Shown here piece by piece: positions 42,464 to 50,965 of a stretch of DNA of 64,000 nt; the stretch's first letter is position 1; every line of letters begins with the position of its first letter. The stretch lies in contig NZ_JACCBN010000001.1 in NCBI RefSeq assembly GCF_013409505.1, positions 5,084,001 through 5,148,000 on the forward strand. Direction: 5' to 3'. Under the pieces are notes generated by a model that saw nothing but the letters and a program-made list of their open reading frames with translations, was not told the DNA's origin and made no database searches. This DNA is from Actinomycetospora corticicola (lineage in GTDB: Bacteria > Actinomycetota > Actinomycetes > Mycobacteriales > Pseudonocardiaceae). The position numbers and the translations under genes are program-made.

Positions 42464-42745
42464 TCACAGGTCCAGCTTGGAGGGGTGCCGGGTCAGGGCC
42501 GTCACCTCGATGTCCATGTAGGGGAACAGGGGGAGGCTGGAGAGCAGCTCGTGGAGCTCGTCGCCGGACTCCACGTCGAACCGGCTGTAGTTGGCGTAGC
42601 GGCCGACCACGCGCCACAGCTCGGGCCACTTCCCGGCCTGCTGGATCTCGTGGGCCCGCGCGCGCTCCCGCGCCCGCAGGTCGTCGGCCACGTCCTGCGG
42701 CATGTCGTGGGGCAGGCGGACGTCCATCCGGACGAGGAACTGCAC
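42464..42745 (-). CDS. catC: Muconolactone delta-isomerase
   Basis: The 93-residue protein is the size of CatC and starts VQFLVRMDVRLPHDMP, with KWPELWRVVGRYANYSRFDV and LPLFPYMDIEVTALTRHPS characteristic of the family. It moves the double bond of (+)-muconolactone to give 3-oxoadipate enol-lactone. The GTG has gggag 5 bases upstream. A near-perfect palindrome (gcaacgacg/cgtcgctgc, 42792-42809) lies in the 75-bp gap after catB and may adjust expression of the later genes. Confidence 0.93.
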   Translation of the reverse strand: MQFLVRMDVRLPHDMPQDVADDLRARERARAHEIQQAGKWPELWRVVGRYANYSRFDVESGDELHELLSSLPLFPYMDIEVTALTRHPSKLDL

Positions 42746-42820
42746 GGTGACTCCCAGGTCGACGGTGTGGCTTTCCTGCCACTGGATGACAGCAACGACG
42801 CGTCGCTGCCAGGAGGGGGG

Positions 42821-43921
42821 CTAGTGGTCGATGCGGTAGTGGGCGAGCTTGTCGGGGTCGATCGTGGCGCCCAGGCCGGGGACCTGCCGGGCGGCGAGCC
42901 GGCCGTCGGTGATCACCGGCGGTTCGGCGAGGACGTCGTCGGTCATGAGCAGGAAGTTGGTGACCTCGACGGGGTGGCGGGCGAGCGCGGCGAGGCCGCA
43001 GCCCAGGGCCGCCGACGCCACGGTGTTGACCATGCCGTCGATCTGGTTGCCGATCATCGTGGTGACGCCCAGGCCCTCGCAGAGCCCGACGATCTTCGCC
43101 GACTCGGTGAAGCCCGTGCGGGCGACCTTGACGCTGATCGACTGCGAGTCGCCGTCGAGCAGCGAGCGGGCGACGCCGCCGAGGGTGATCGTGGACTCGT
43201 CGCCGACGACGGGGATGGGCGAGGCGGCCACGATGCGGCGGCGGCCGAGGACGTCGTCGGCGGGGTTCGGCTCCTCGAGCATCGTCACGCCGTGGTCGGC
43301 GAGGCGGCGGGCCGCGATGACGGCGGTGTCGGCGTCCCACCCGCGGTTGGCGTCGGCGTAGAGCTCGACGTGGTCGCCGAGCTCGGCCCGCAGCGCGCGC
43401 ACGGCGGCCAGGTCCACGCCCAGCTCCCGGCCCACCTTGACCTTGAACGCCTCGACGCCGTGCTCGTCGCGCATCTCCGCGGCGTCGGCGACCATCTCCT
43501 TCGGCGTGCCCAGGCCGATCATGTGGGCGACGCGGACCTCGTCGGCGGCGTGGCCGAGCAGCACGTGCACCGGCTGGCCGCAGGCCTGGCCCACGAGGTC
43601 CCAGAGTGCGGTGTCGACCGCGCCCTTCGCGGCGTTGTTCGCGACCGTGCGGTTCAGGTCCGCGCGGATGCGCTCGCGGGCGAACGGGTCGGCGCCGACG
43701 AGGACGGGCGCGAACAGGTCCCGGACGGTGGCGACGACGGAGGCGGCGGTCTCGCCGTAGGTGTAGGGCCGCGGCGGGGCCTCGCCGACCCCGACGAGCC
43801 CGTCGTCGGTGGTGAGCCGCACCAGCACGTGGTCGGCGGCGGTCACCCGGCCGCTGGCGAAGGCGAAGGGCCGGCGGTACGGGACCGCGAGGGGGATGGC
43901 CTCGACGGAGGTGATCTTCAT
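42821..43921 (-). CDS. catB: Muconate cycloisomerase
   Basis: This 366-residue enolase-superfamily enzyme shows the catalytic lysine motif AFKVKVG (near 159-165), metal ligands in YADANRGW, MLEEPN and VVGDES, and the second lysine in SVKVARTG. It converts cis,cis-muconate to muconolactone with Mn2+ or Mg2+. Its ATG overlaps the LysR stop (43918-43921). Family members include chloromuconate and other cycloisomerases; the catA and catC neighbours decide the call. Confidence 0.92.
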   Translation of the reverse strand: MKITSVEAIPLAVPYRRPFAFASGRVTAADHVLVRLTTDDGLVGVGEAPPRPYTYGETAASVVATVRDLFAPVLVGADPFARERIRADLNRTVANNAAKGAVDTALWDLVGQACGQPVHVLLGHAADEVRVAHMIGLGTPKEMVADAAEMRDEHGVEAFKVKVGRELGVDLAAVRALRAELGDHVELYADANRGWDADTAVIAARRLADHGVTMLEEPNPADDVLGRRRIVAASPIPVVGDESTITLGGVARSLLDGDSQSISVKVARTGFTESAKIVGLCEGLGVTTMIGNQIDGMVNTVASAALGCGLAALARHPVEVTNFLLMTDDVLAEPPVITDGRLAARQVPGLGATIDPDKLAHYRIDH

Positions 43922-44808
43922 GGTCGGTGCTCCTCCAGGAGGACGGTGAGCGCCCGCGCGAGGGCGGGGGAGGGGTCGTCGGAGCGCCAGGCGAGGGCGA
44001 CGTCGGTGGTCACGCCGGTGTGGGCGAGGGGCCGGAACCGCACGCCCTCGACGGTCACGGCGAGCACGGACTCCGGCAGGAGCGCGACCCCGAGGCCGGC
44101 CGCGACGAGCGCGAGCACGGTCGAGGTCTGGCCGGCCTCGTGGGTGTGCCGCGGGACGAAGCCGGCGGCGCGGCAGGCCCGGTCGGCCGCCGCGCCGACC
44201 ACCGAGCCCGGGGCGGCGTAGACGACGAAGTCGGCGTCGGCGAGGTCCGCGAGGTCCACCGGACCGTCGTCGGCCGCACCACCCGACGTCGGGACGGGTT
44301 CGGCCAGGACGAGGCCCTCGCGGGCCAGGAGGTGCGTCCGCAGGCTCTCGTCGCGGACCGGGGGCCGGAGGACGGCGAGGTCGATGCGGTGGTCGGCGAG
44401 GGCCGCCTCGAGATCCGGCGTCAGGAGTTCGGTGCGGAAGGTCAGGGCGAGCCCGGGCAGGTGCTCCGAGAGGCGCCGGACCAGCCCGGGGACGTGCCGG
44501 TAGGTCGCGAGACCGGTGGCGCCGACCCGCAGCGAGCCGAGGTCGCCCGCGGCCACCCGCGACACCTGGTCGCGGGCGGCCGAGACGGACTCGAGGATGC
44601 GCACGGCCTCCGGCAGCAGCGCCTCGCCGGCGGGCGTGAGGTCGACCCGGCGCGTGGTCCGCTCGAAGAGCGGGGCGCCGAGGTGCGACTCCAGCTGCCG
44701 GATGGCCTGCGAGAGCGGCGACTGGGCGATGTGCAGCTGCTCGGCCGCCCGCCCGAAGTGCCGCGTCCGCGCCACCGTGACGAAGTAGCGCAGCTGCCGG
44801 AGGTCCAA
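43918..44808 (-). CDS. LysR-family regulator inside the cat operon (CatR/BenM-like)
   Basis: The 296-residue protein has an N-terminal winged helix-turn-helix (LRQLRYFVTVARTRHFGRAA, then QSPLSQAIRQLESHLGAPLF) and a LysR substrate-binding domain. Such regulators activate cat genes on binding muconate. Unusually it is not divergent from its targets but lies between catA and catB in the same direction, with its stop overlapping catB. The TTG start gives the usual MDLRQLRYFV beginning and has ggag upstream across the catA stop. A TAC-N11-GTA site at 47718-47734 may be its target. Confidence 0.85.
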   Translation of the reverse strand: MDLRQLRYFVTVARTRHFGRAAEQLHIAQSPLSQAIRQLESHLGAPLFERTTRRVDLTPAGEALLPEAVRILESVSAARDQVSRVAAGDLGSLRVGATGLATYRHVPGLVRRLSEHLPGLALTFRTELLTPDLEAALADHRIDLAVLRPPVRDESLRTHLLAREGLVLAEPVPTSGGAADDGPVDLADLADADFVVYAAPGSVVGAAADRACRAAGFVPRHTHEAGQTSTVLALVAAGLGVALLPESVLAVTVEGVRFRPLAHTGVTTDVALAWRSDDPSPALARALTVLLEEHRP

Positions 44809-44816
44809 GGTCGGCG

Positions 44817-45683
44817 CTACTCCGGCGCCAGCACGAAGTCCCGGTCGGACCGGATCTCGTCGCCGTTCCCGGTCGGCTGTGGGTCGAGCGTCAGCTCCGG
44901 CTTGTCGGCGGAGGCGACGTCGTTGCCGAGGTAGGGGTCGCCGGTGAAGAACAGCTGGGTGGTGAGCGTCCGGTGGCCGGGCGCGGTGACCAGCAGGTGG
45001 ATGTGGGCGGGACGCCAGGGGCTCCAGCCGGCCGCGAGGGTCATCTGCCCGGTCGGCCCGTCGAGCGGGATCGTGTAGGGCGCCGGCTTGCGGGTGTGGA
45101 TCTCGTAGCGGCCCTGGTCGTCGGCGGTGACCACGCCGCGCAGGTTCCCGGCCGGCGGCTTCGAGGCGAAGCCGGAGTACCAGCCCTCCTCGTCGGTGTG
45201 CCAGATGTCGACCTTCGCGCCGGCCAGCGGCGTGCCGTCGGTGCTGGTCACCTGGCCCGCGAGGATCATCGGGGTGCCGGGCTCGTCGTCGCGCATGGGC
45301 AGGGTGGCGGGCGAGTCGAGCTGGGCCTGCCCGTCGAGCCAGAACGGGCCGAGGATGGTGCCGACCGAGCCGTCCTGGGTCTCGGCCGCGACCTTCTCGA
45401 CCTCGAACTCGAGGTAGACGTCGAGGAACAGCGGCCACTCGCCGGTGTCGGAGACGCTGATCAGCCAGCGCTTGAAGGCGTCGAACTCCTCGTAGGTGAC
45501 CTTCTGCTCGCGGATCGCGGCGCGGATGCCCTCGAGGGCGGCGCCGACGACGGCGGAGACGCGGGCGGGGTCGGCCTGGCCGCCGCCGGTGCGGAAGGTG
45601 GCCGCGCCGGAGCGGGCGATGTCGGTGGCGTGCGACCCGGCGGTGACGGCGTCGGAGACGGACTGGTCCTCGGTGGTGGTCAT
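44817..45683 (-). CDS. catA: Catechol 1,2-dioxygenase (intradiol)
   Basis: The 288-residue non-heme Fe(III) enzyme has the ligands Tyr near 168 in EEGWYSGFA, Tyr near 203 in PAPYTIPLDGP, and His near 227 and 229 in RPAHIHLL, plus the N-terminal helical dimer domain. It cleaves catechol between the hydroxyls to cis,cis-muconate. Hydroxyquinol dioxygenases are close relatives and cannot be fully excluded. Its ATG overlaps the stop of the monooxygenase gene (45680-45683), linking catechol production and cleavage. Confidence 0.88.
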   Translation of the reverse strand: MTTTEDQSVSDAVTAGSHATDIARSGAATFRTGGGQADPARVSAVVGAALEGIRAAIREQKVTYEEFDAFKRWLISVSDTGEWPLFLDVYLEFEVEKVAAETQDGSVGTILGPFWLDGQAQLDSPATLPMRDDEPGTPMILAGQVTSTDGTPLAGAKVDIWHTDEEGWYSGFASKPPAGNLRGVVTADDQGRYEIHTRKPAPYTIPLDGPTGQMTLAAGWSPWRPAHIHLLVTAPGHRTLTTQLFFTGDPYLGNDVASADKPELTLDPQPTGNGDEIRSDRDFVLAPE

Positions 45684-46909
45684 GCGGCGTCCTTCGTGGT
45701 GGGTGCGGCGGTGCCGGAGGTGGCGGAGTACTCGTGGACCCAGGCGTTGGCGTCGAGGTAGCCCTCGAAGCGCGCGTCGCGCGCCTTCAGGCCGTCGACG
45801 TCGTCGTCGGGCAGGTGCAGCAGCGTCCCGGTGTCCCAGGCGCTCGTGGAGACGGCGCGGGTGCGGGCCCGGCGCCGTCGGGGGTAGTCGGCGAGGGCCC
45901 CGTCGACGTCACCGTCGGCGTCGCCCGCGGCGAGCAGGTCGGCGAGCACGACCGCGTCCTCGATCGACTGGTTCGCGCCCTGGCCGTGGTGGGGGAGCAT
46001 CGCGTGGCAGGCGTCGCCGATCAGGGCGACCCGGTCCCGGGTCCACCGGGTCAGGTGCGGCTGGGAGAGCAGCGGCCAGCGCGGGCTCTGCGGCACCGCG
46101 GCCAGCATCTCGACGACGGCGGGGTGCCAGCCGGCGAAGGCGGCGAGGAGCTCGCCGTCGGGAACCTCCTGGTTGCCCCCGTCCCAGCGCTCCGGCCCGC
46201 AGAGCACGGCGAAGAAGTTGACGGTGTCGTCGTCGCGCTCGACGCCGCCGAGGGCGTAGTGCAGCAGGTGGGCGTCGGGGCCGGCCCAGAACTGGATGGC
46301 CAGGGGATCGGGCAGCGACGGCAGCGCCGAGCGGGGCACGAGCCCACGGAAGGCGCTGGTGCCGGAGTAGACCGGTCCGGACCCGGGGGCGACGTACTCG
46401 CGGACGACCGAGTGCACGCCGTCGGCGCCGACGACGACGTCCGCGGTGACGGTGGAGCCGTCCGCGAACGTGATCGAGCGCCCGTCGTCGCCGATGCCGG
46501 AGACCGACCGCGAGAGGTGCAGGTGCTCGTGGCCGAACGCCCCGGCCAGGGTCTGCTGCAGGTCGACGCGGTGGATGCCCCAGTAGGGCGCCCCGAAGCG
46601 GCGCCGGTAGTCCTCGCCACCGGGGTGGGCGGCGATCCGCTCCCCCGAGCGGCCGTCGCGGTAGATCAGCGCGGTCGGCATCGTCGAGACGCGGTCGAGG
46701 GCGTCCCCGAGGCGCCGACCCCCCGTCGCTCCGCTCGCCTCGCCGAGCCGGTACAGCTCGCGGCTCCCGTTCGCCGACAGCGCCACGGCGGCGCCGACCT
46801 CGCGCAGCTCGTCGGCGCGCTCGTAGAGGTCGACCTCGATCCCCCGCGCCCGCAGCGCGAGCCCGAGGGTCAGGCCGCCGATGCCGGCGCCGACGACGGC
46901 AACTCTCAT
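45680..46909 (-). CDS. FAD-dependent aromatic hydroxylase, salicylate 1-monooxygenase-like
   Basis: The 409-residue group A flavoprotein monooxygenase has the FAD motif VVGAGIGGLTLGLALRARG (5-23), the DG motif VVGADGVHSVVRE and the GD motif ALIGDACHAMLPHHGQGANQ. Its position as the gene before catA, with a 4-base overlap, suggests it makes catechol, most simply from salicylate by oxidative decarboxylation. Other 2-hydroxybenzoate or nicotinate hydroxylases share these motifs. It overlaps the esterase gene stop as well. Confidence 0.82.
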   Translation of the reverse strand: MRVAVVGAGIGGLTLGLALRARGIEVDLYERADELREVGAAVALSANGSRELYRLGEASGATGGRRLGDALDRVSTMPTALIYRDGRSGERIAAHPGGEDYRRRFGAPYWGIHRVDLQQTLAGAFGHEHLHLSRSVSGIGDDGRSITFADGSTVTADVVVGADGVHSVVREYVAPGSGPVYSGTSAFRGLVPRSALPSLPDPLAIQFWAGPDAHLLHYALGGVERDDDTVNFFAVLCGPERWDGGNQEVPDGELLAAFAGWHPAVVEMLAAVPQSPRWPLLSQPHLTRWTRDRVALIGDACHAMLPHHGQGANQSIEDAVVLADLLAAGDADGDVDGALADYPRRRRARTRAVSTSAWDTGTLLHLPDDDVDGLKARDARFEGYLDANAWVHEYSATSGTAAPTTKDAA

Positions 46910-47628
46910 GAGACCGCCTTCAGGAACGCGTCGGTCAGCTCGCCGGGGCGGGTGAAGTTGGCCTCGTGGCTGCCCGGGGCCTCGATCGCGGTGACGCCGA
47001 GCCGCTCCGGGAAGCGGGTCCAGCCGTACTCGCCGGGCGGCAGGGCGACGTCGTCGACGGACAGCACGTAGCTGCTCGGCACGTCGAGGTCGAAGAAGGG
47101 CTTCTGGTTCGGCGCCTCCGAGAAGGTGCCCATCGGCTGCGGGGCGAGCAGGCCGAACACGGCGCGCTGGGCGTCCTCGGTCGCGTCCTGCATGAAGGCG
47201 CCCTGCCAGACCTCGAAGGGCAGCGAGACGGTGTTCGCGTCGCCGCTGGCGGCGGCCTGGGCGGTGAACAGCTCGGCGTAGTGCGGGGGTACCGCGTCCA
47301 TGAGCGACTCGCCGTCGTGCGGGACGAAGGCGCTCCAGAAGACGTTCCGCTTCAGACGCGGGGCGATCCGGGGCGCGGTGCTGCAGACCACGTAGCCGCC
47401 CCAGCTGTGCCCGAGCAGCGTCACGTCCTGCAGGTCCTCGCGCTCGACGAGGTCGACCACGGCGTCGGCGCAGTCGGTGAGCGTGATGCCGCGGGGGTCG
47501 TCGCCGAGGTCGAGCCCCGGCAGCGTCGGGGTGTACACCCGGTGCCCGGCCGCTCGCAGCTTCGTGGCCACGGGCCGCCAGCTCCAGCCGCCGTGCCAGG
47601 CCCCGGTGATCAGGACGAAGGTCTCCAC
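46906..47628 (-). CDS. Alpha/beta hydrolase of the methyl-salicylate-esterase (SABP2-like) type
   Basis: This 240-residue enzyme begins VETFVLITGAWHGGWSWRPV, with the GxWHGGWxW pattern of the plant hydroxynitrile lyase/methyl esterase family, nucleophile motif LLGHSWGGYV (Ser75) and the His in GSHEANFT (near 222). It is the first gene of the aromatic operon, overlapping the hydroxylase gene. A role in releasing salicylate or a similar acid from an ester before hydroxylation fits its place but is an inference. GTG start. Confidence 0.8.
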   Translation of the reverse strand: METFVLITGAWHGGWSWRPVATKLRAAGHRVYTPTLPGLDLGDDPRGITLTDCADAVVDLVEREDLQDVTLLGHSWGGYVVCSTAPRIAPRLKRNVFWSAFVPHDGESLMDAVPPHYAELFTAQAAASGDANTVSLPFEVWQGAFMQDATEDAQRAVFGLLAPQPMGTFSEAPNQKPFFDLDVPSSYVLSVDDVALPPGEYGWTRFPERLGVTAIEAPGSHEANFTRPGELTDAFLKAVS

Positions 47629-47658
47629 GCTGAAACGCCTCCCGTCGTCGGACTCTCC

Positions 47659-47673
47659 GTGTCAGCGTGACAC
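47659..47673. promoter_or_regulatory. gtgtca-gcg-tgacac inverted repeat upstream of the aromatic operon
   Basis: Six-base perfect arms with a 3-base spacer lie 31 bases before the esterase GTG on the minus strand, inside the expected leader or promoter of the operon. A repressor site is plausible; the regulator is unknown. Confidence 0.4.
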
Positions 47674-47717
47674 GCATCATCCCGGAGGAGAAAGCACTGA
47701 ATAGCGCACGATTGAGA

Positions 47718-47734
47718 TACCGAGCATCTGAGTA
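47718..47734. promoter_or_regulatory. TAC-N11-GTA, candidate LysR binding site
   Basis: tac (47718-47720), eleven bases and gta (47732-47734) fit the T-N11-A core of LysR sites with dyad arms. It lies about 90 bases upstream of the esterase start, the usual distance for an activator site, and also upstream of the MetE-like gene promoter. The match is short, so it is tentative. Confidence 0.35.
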
Positions 47735-47743
47735 GGGGAACGG

Positions 47744-47773
47744 TTGACCCGCCGTCGGAAATCCGTCTAGCTT
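47744..47773 (+). promoter_or_regulatory. Promoter of the MetE-like gene
   Basis: -35 ttgacc (47744-47749) and -10 tagctt (47768-47773) are separated by 18 bases and lie about 35 bases before the GTG start. This is a good vegetative-type match for a GC-rich actinobacterium. Confidence 0.55.
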
Positions 47774-47808
47774 CACCTGAACTACTCGGTACAGGAAAAG
47801 AGGACGTC

Positions 47809-48936
47809 GTGGTCCGCATCCGCACGACCCACGTCGGGAGCCTGCCCCGCCCGACCGCCCTGCTCGACCTGCTCGCCGACCCGCAGGCCGATCCGGCCGC
47901 GCGGGAGGCCGCGACCCGCGACGCCGTCGCCGGGATCGTCGCGGTGCAGCGGGAGCACGGGATCGACGTCGTCACCGACGGCGAGATGGGCAAGCTCGGT
48001 TTCTTCAGCTACGTCACCGAGCGGCTCGGCGGACTGGAGCGCCGGCCGGGCGCGGAGACGGTGTACAGCTTCGCGGCCGAGCAGGAGGCCTTCCCGGAGT
48101 ACTACGAGCGGTACTTCGACCAGGCGATGATGGGCGGCACGGTCGGGACGATCGAGCCGGTCGTGTGCACCGGGCCGCTGGTCTACCGCGGCGAGGACGC
48201 CTTGCGGCGGGACCTGGACAACCTCGCCGCCGTGGTCGACCCGGCGGAGGCCTTCGTCCCGTCCATCGCCCCGAGCGGTGTCGGCGTGAACGAGTACTAC
48301 GACACCGAGGAGGCCTACTACTTCGCGGTCGCGGACGCGCTGCACACCGAGTACCGGGCGATCGTCGACGCCGGCTTCACGCTCCAGGTGGACGATCCGT
48401 TCCTCACCGAGATCTTCAGCTTCCACGGGTACGACGAGGCCGAGCGCGACCGGCGCGGCCGCATGTACGTGGAGGCGGTCAACCACGCGCTGCGCGGCAT
48501 CCCACCGGAGCGGGTCCGCTTCCACACCTGCTATTCGATCAACGAGGGGCCGCGGGTGTTCGACGTCCCGCTGGCCGACGTGATCGACCTCGTGCTCGCG
48601 GTGAACGCCCGCTACGTGTCGTTCGAGGCCGCGAACCCGCGCCACGAGCACGAGTACCACCTGTGGGAGACCGTGGCCCTGCCCGAGGACAAGGTGCTCG
48701 TACCCGGCGTGATCACGCACGCCTCGAATATCGTCGAGCACCCCGAGCTGATCGCCGAGAGACTCGAGCGCTTCGCCCGTCTCGTCGGCCCCGAGCGGGT
48801 CATGGCCGGGGCAGACTGCGGGTTCTCCTCCCAGGCCACCTACCGCCCGGAGGTCGACCCGCGCGTGATGTGGGCGAAGTTCGACGCGATGGCGGAAGGC
48901 GCCCGGCTGGTCAGCGCGCGGCTCGGAGTCCGGTGA
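47809..48936 (+). CDS. Cobalamin-independent methionine synthase (MetE) C-domain-like protein
   Basis: The 375-residue UROD/MetE-like barrel starts VRIRTTHVGSLPRPTALLDL and keeps likely zinc ligands His and Cys in RFHTCYS (near 239-241) and Cys in GADCGFSSQ (near 338). Proteins of this group include methyl transferases using simple methyl donors and epoxyalkane:CoM transferase; the N-terminal folate domain of full MetE is missing. Next to the aromatic operon, a demethylation role can be imagined but is not shown. GTG with gagg upstream. Ends overlapping the TetR gene by 26 bases. Confidence 0.8.
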   Translation: MVRIRTTHVGSLPRPTALLDLLADPQADPAAREAATRDAVAGIVAVQREHGIDVVTDGEMGKLGFFSYVTERLGGLERRPGAETVYSFAAEQEAFPEYYERYFDQAMMGGTVGTIEPVVCTGPLVYRGEDALRRDLDNLAAVVDPAEAFVPSIAPSGVGVNEYYDTEEAYYFAVADALHTEYRAIVDAGFTLQVDDPFLTEIFSFHGYDEAERDRRGRMYVEAVNHALRGIPPERVRFHTCYSINEGPRVFDVPLADVIDLVLAVNARYVSFEAANPRHEHEYHLWETVALPEDKVLVPGVITHASNIVEHPELIAERLERFARLVGPERVMAGADCGFSSQATYRPEVDPRVMWAKFDAMAEGARLVSARLGVR

Positions 48937-49519
48937 GCGCGAGGTCGACCACGGTCGTGGTCGGTGTGGAGCGCCCGGCCAGGTGGTCGGCGTAGAGGGT
49001 CCCGACGACGAGGCTGGTCGCGGCCTCGACGTCGAGATCGGGCCGGAGGTCGCCCCGCTCGACCCCGGCGGAGAGGACCGCGGCGAACAGCGCGCGGCGC
49101 GGGAGCAGGGTGTTCTCCCGCACGATGTCGAGCAGGGCCCCGTCGCTGTCGGTGAGGCAGGTGCCCAGGATGCCCATCGCGTTCACCGCCTCGTACTGCG
49201 CGCGCATCGCCTCCAGCAGGGCGACCAGATCGGTGCGGACGTCGCCGGTGGGCTCAGGGACGTCCCCGAGCCGCAGGTGGGCCAGCGCCGCCCCGACCAG
49301 CGCGTTCTTGGTTCGCCAGCGCGTGTAGACGGTGACCTTCGAGACGCCCGCGGTCGCGGCCACCCGGTCCATCGAGGTCCCCGCGACGCCGTGTGCCGCG
49401 AGCAGGCGCACCGTCGCGTCGAGCACGGCCGCGTCCTTGCTGCGGTCCTTCGGACGGCCGCGGCGGGACGGCGCGGGCGACACGGGCTCCATGGGCCCGG
49501 AGCGTACGGAGGCGGACAT
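48911..49519 (-). CDS. TetR-family repressor
   Basis: This 202-residue protein has the TetR helix-turn-helix (AAVLDATVRLLAAHGVAGTS, then MDRVAATAGVSKVTVYTRW, about 29-70) and the C-terminal TetR_C helices with ENTLLPRRALFAAVLSAGVE. It is divergent from a flavin reductase gene, 67 bases away, which it probably controls. An internal ATG (49492) is a possible start that would trim nine residues. The ligand is unknown. Confidence 0.88.
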   Translation of the reverse strand: MSASVRSGPMEPVSPAPSRRGRPKDRSKDAAVLDATVRLLAAHGVAGTSMDRVAATAGVSKVTVYTRWRTKNALVGAALAHLRLGDVPEPTGDVRTDLVALLEAMRAQYEAVNAMGILGTCLTDSDGALLDIVRENTLLPRRALFAAVLSAGVERGDLRPDLDVEAATSLVVGTLYADHLAGRSTPTTTVVDLALTGLRAAR

Positions 49520-49586
49520 GGCCAGCCCTGCCGAGAACGCCTAGCGTGATCTCCGCACGTGGGACACGGCGAGACCTGGAGGACGC

Positions 49587-50072
49587 ATGCCGAGCACGGA
49601 CCCGACGACGATGCGGTCGGTCCTGGGGCACTTCCCGTCCGGCGTGACGATCGTGACCGGGATCGTGGACGGCGAGCCCGCCGGCTTCACCTGCCAGTCC
49701 TTCTCGTCCCTGTCGCTCGACCCGCCGCTCGTGCTGATCCTCCCGGGGCGCAACTCGTCGTCCTGGCCGAAGATCGAGGGGACGGGGCAGTTCTGCGTGA
49801 ACGTGCTCGCCGAGGACCAGGGCGGACTGTCGACGCAGTTCGCGAAGTCGGGCACCGACAAGTTCGCAGGCGTCGAGTGGACCCCCGCCCCCGTGTCCGG
49901 CTCCCCGGTCCTCGCCGGGGCGACGGCCTGGATCGACTGCACCCTGGACGCCTCGCACGACGGCGGCGACCACCTCATCGTCGTCGGGGCCGTGCTGGCG
50001 CTGGAGACGGCGGAACTGCCGCCGCTGGTGTTCCACCGCGGCGCCTACGCGCGGACCCACGCGGCGCTGTAG
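49587..50072 (+). CDS. Flavin reductase (FMN-binding split-barrel) domain protein
   Basis: The 161-residue protein has MRSVLGHFPSGVTIVTGIVD and FTCQSFSSLSLDPPLVLILP, the flavin-binding pattern of HpaC-like reductases that supply reduced FMN or FAD to two-component monooxygenases. Its oxygenase partner is not next to it. The ATG has tggagg upstream. Control by the divergent TetR is likely. Confidence 0.9.
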   Translation: MPSTDPTTMRSVLGHFPSGVTIVTGIVDGEPAGFTCQSFSSLSLDPPLVLILPGRNSSSWPKIEGTGQFCVNVLAEDQGGLSTQFAKSGTDKFAGVEWTPAPVSGSPVLAGATAWIDCTLDASHDGGDHLIVVGAVLALETAELPPLVFHRGAYARTHAAL

Positions 50073-50124
50073 ACCCCGTCGGCCCCTTGACGGTCCTCCG
50101 GGCGTTCGCTCGGATGGCCCGACC

Positions 50125-50595
50125 ATGACCGTCCGCCTCGACCACCTCGCCCTCGCCGCGCACGACGCGCAGGAGTCCGCCCGCTTCCTCGCCGAGATCC
50201 TCGATCTCCCGGAGCCGCGGTCGGCGCCGCCCTTCATCGCCGTCGACGTCGACGACACGCTGACCATCGACTTCGCGGTGCCGCCGGTCGAGTTCCCCGG
50301 CCAGCACGTCGCCTTCCACCTCTCCGACGACGAGTTCGACGCCGTCCGGGCGCGCCTCGAGGCGCGGGGCATCACCTACTGGCCCGGGCCCGGCTACCGG
50401 GAGCCGAACACGATCAACGAGAACCACGGCGGGCGCGGGCTCTACTTCGACGACCCGGGCGGGCACCACTTCGAGATCCTCACGGCCCGGTACGAGGGCA
50501 GCCCGGGGCGTGAGACCTTCCTGGCCGTCAGACCCTGCGCAGCCGGATCGGCCCCTTCGCGGTCGAGGGGTCGACGACGTGGCCCTGCTGCGTGA
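50125..50595 (+). CDS. VOC (glyoxalase/bleomycin resistance) family protein
   Basis: This 156-residue protein has the VOC start [20 protein letters not shown] and metal-site strands [20 protein letters not shown] and [16 protein letters not shown]. Metal ligands would be His6, and Glu in the last strand. Function among glyoxalases, dioxygenases or resistance proteins is open. The C-terminal 30 residues, rich in Arg and Ser, run antisense over the end of the next gene and are probably not structured. Confidence 0.82.
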   Translation: MTVRLDHLALAAHDAQESARFLAEILDLPEPRSAPPFIAVDVDDTLTIDFAVPPVEFPGQHVAFHLSDDEFDAVRARLEARGITYWPGPGYREPNTINENHGGRGLYFDDPGGHHFEILTARYEGSPGRETFLAVRPCAAGSAPSRSRGRRRGPAA

Positions 50596-50911
50596 TCTCG
50601 ATGGTCCCGGCGTCGACCAGCCGTCGGGCCGCGCGACGGGCGGGTTCCATGAGGTCGCGCCAGGCGTCGCCGCCCACCTGCTTCGCCGCCTCGGACGGGC
50701 AGATCGTCTTCCCGGCTGCGCGCCGGTCCAGCAGCTCGACGATCGAGGTCTCCAGGGCGCGGTCGGTGTCGTTCGGCTTGTGCCGACGGCAGGCGTCGGA
50801 GCAGTAGCGCACGTTCTCCCAGTCGCGGGCCCACTTCTTGCGCCACTCGATGCGCCGTCCACAGGTCGCGCAGGTCTTGTCCTCCACGCTCTCCGGTGTA
50901 CCCGCTGCCAC
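50528..50911 (-). CDS. DUF2256-DUF3253 fusion protein
   Basis: The 127-residue product joins a zinc-ribbon-like DUF2256 ([20 protein letters not shown] and [10 protein letters not shown], four Cys) with a DUF3253 winged-helix-like part ([20 protein letters not shown], then [20 protein letters not shown]). Both domains are of unknown function; DUF2256 often sits beside photolyase-related genes. The start is either the GTG at 50911 or the GTG at 50887 (119 residues); neither has a strong ribosome site. It overlaps the convergent VOC gene by 68 bases. Confidence 0.75.
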   Translation of the reverse strand: MAAGTPESVEDKTCATCGRRIEWRKKWARDWENVRYCSDACRRHKPNDTDRALETSIVELLDRRAAGKTICPSEAAKQVGGDAWRDLMEPARRAARRLVDAGTIEITQQGHVVDPSTAKGPIRLRRV

Positions 50912-50965
50912 CCGGTGCCAGGTGGCTCTGCCGGGAACGACCCGGCGTCGGGAAGGGTCTCCGCC

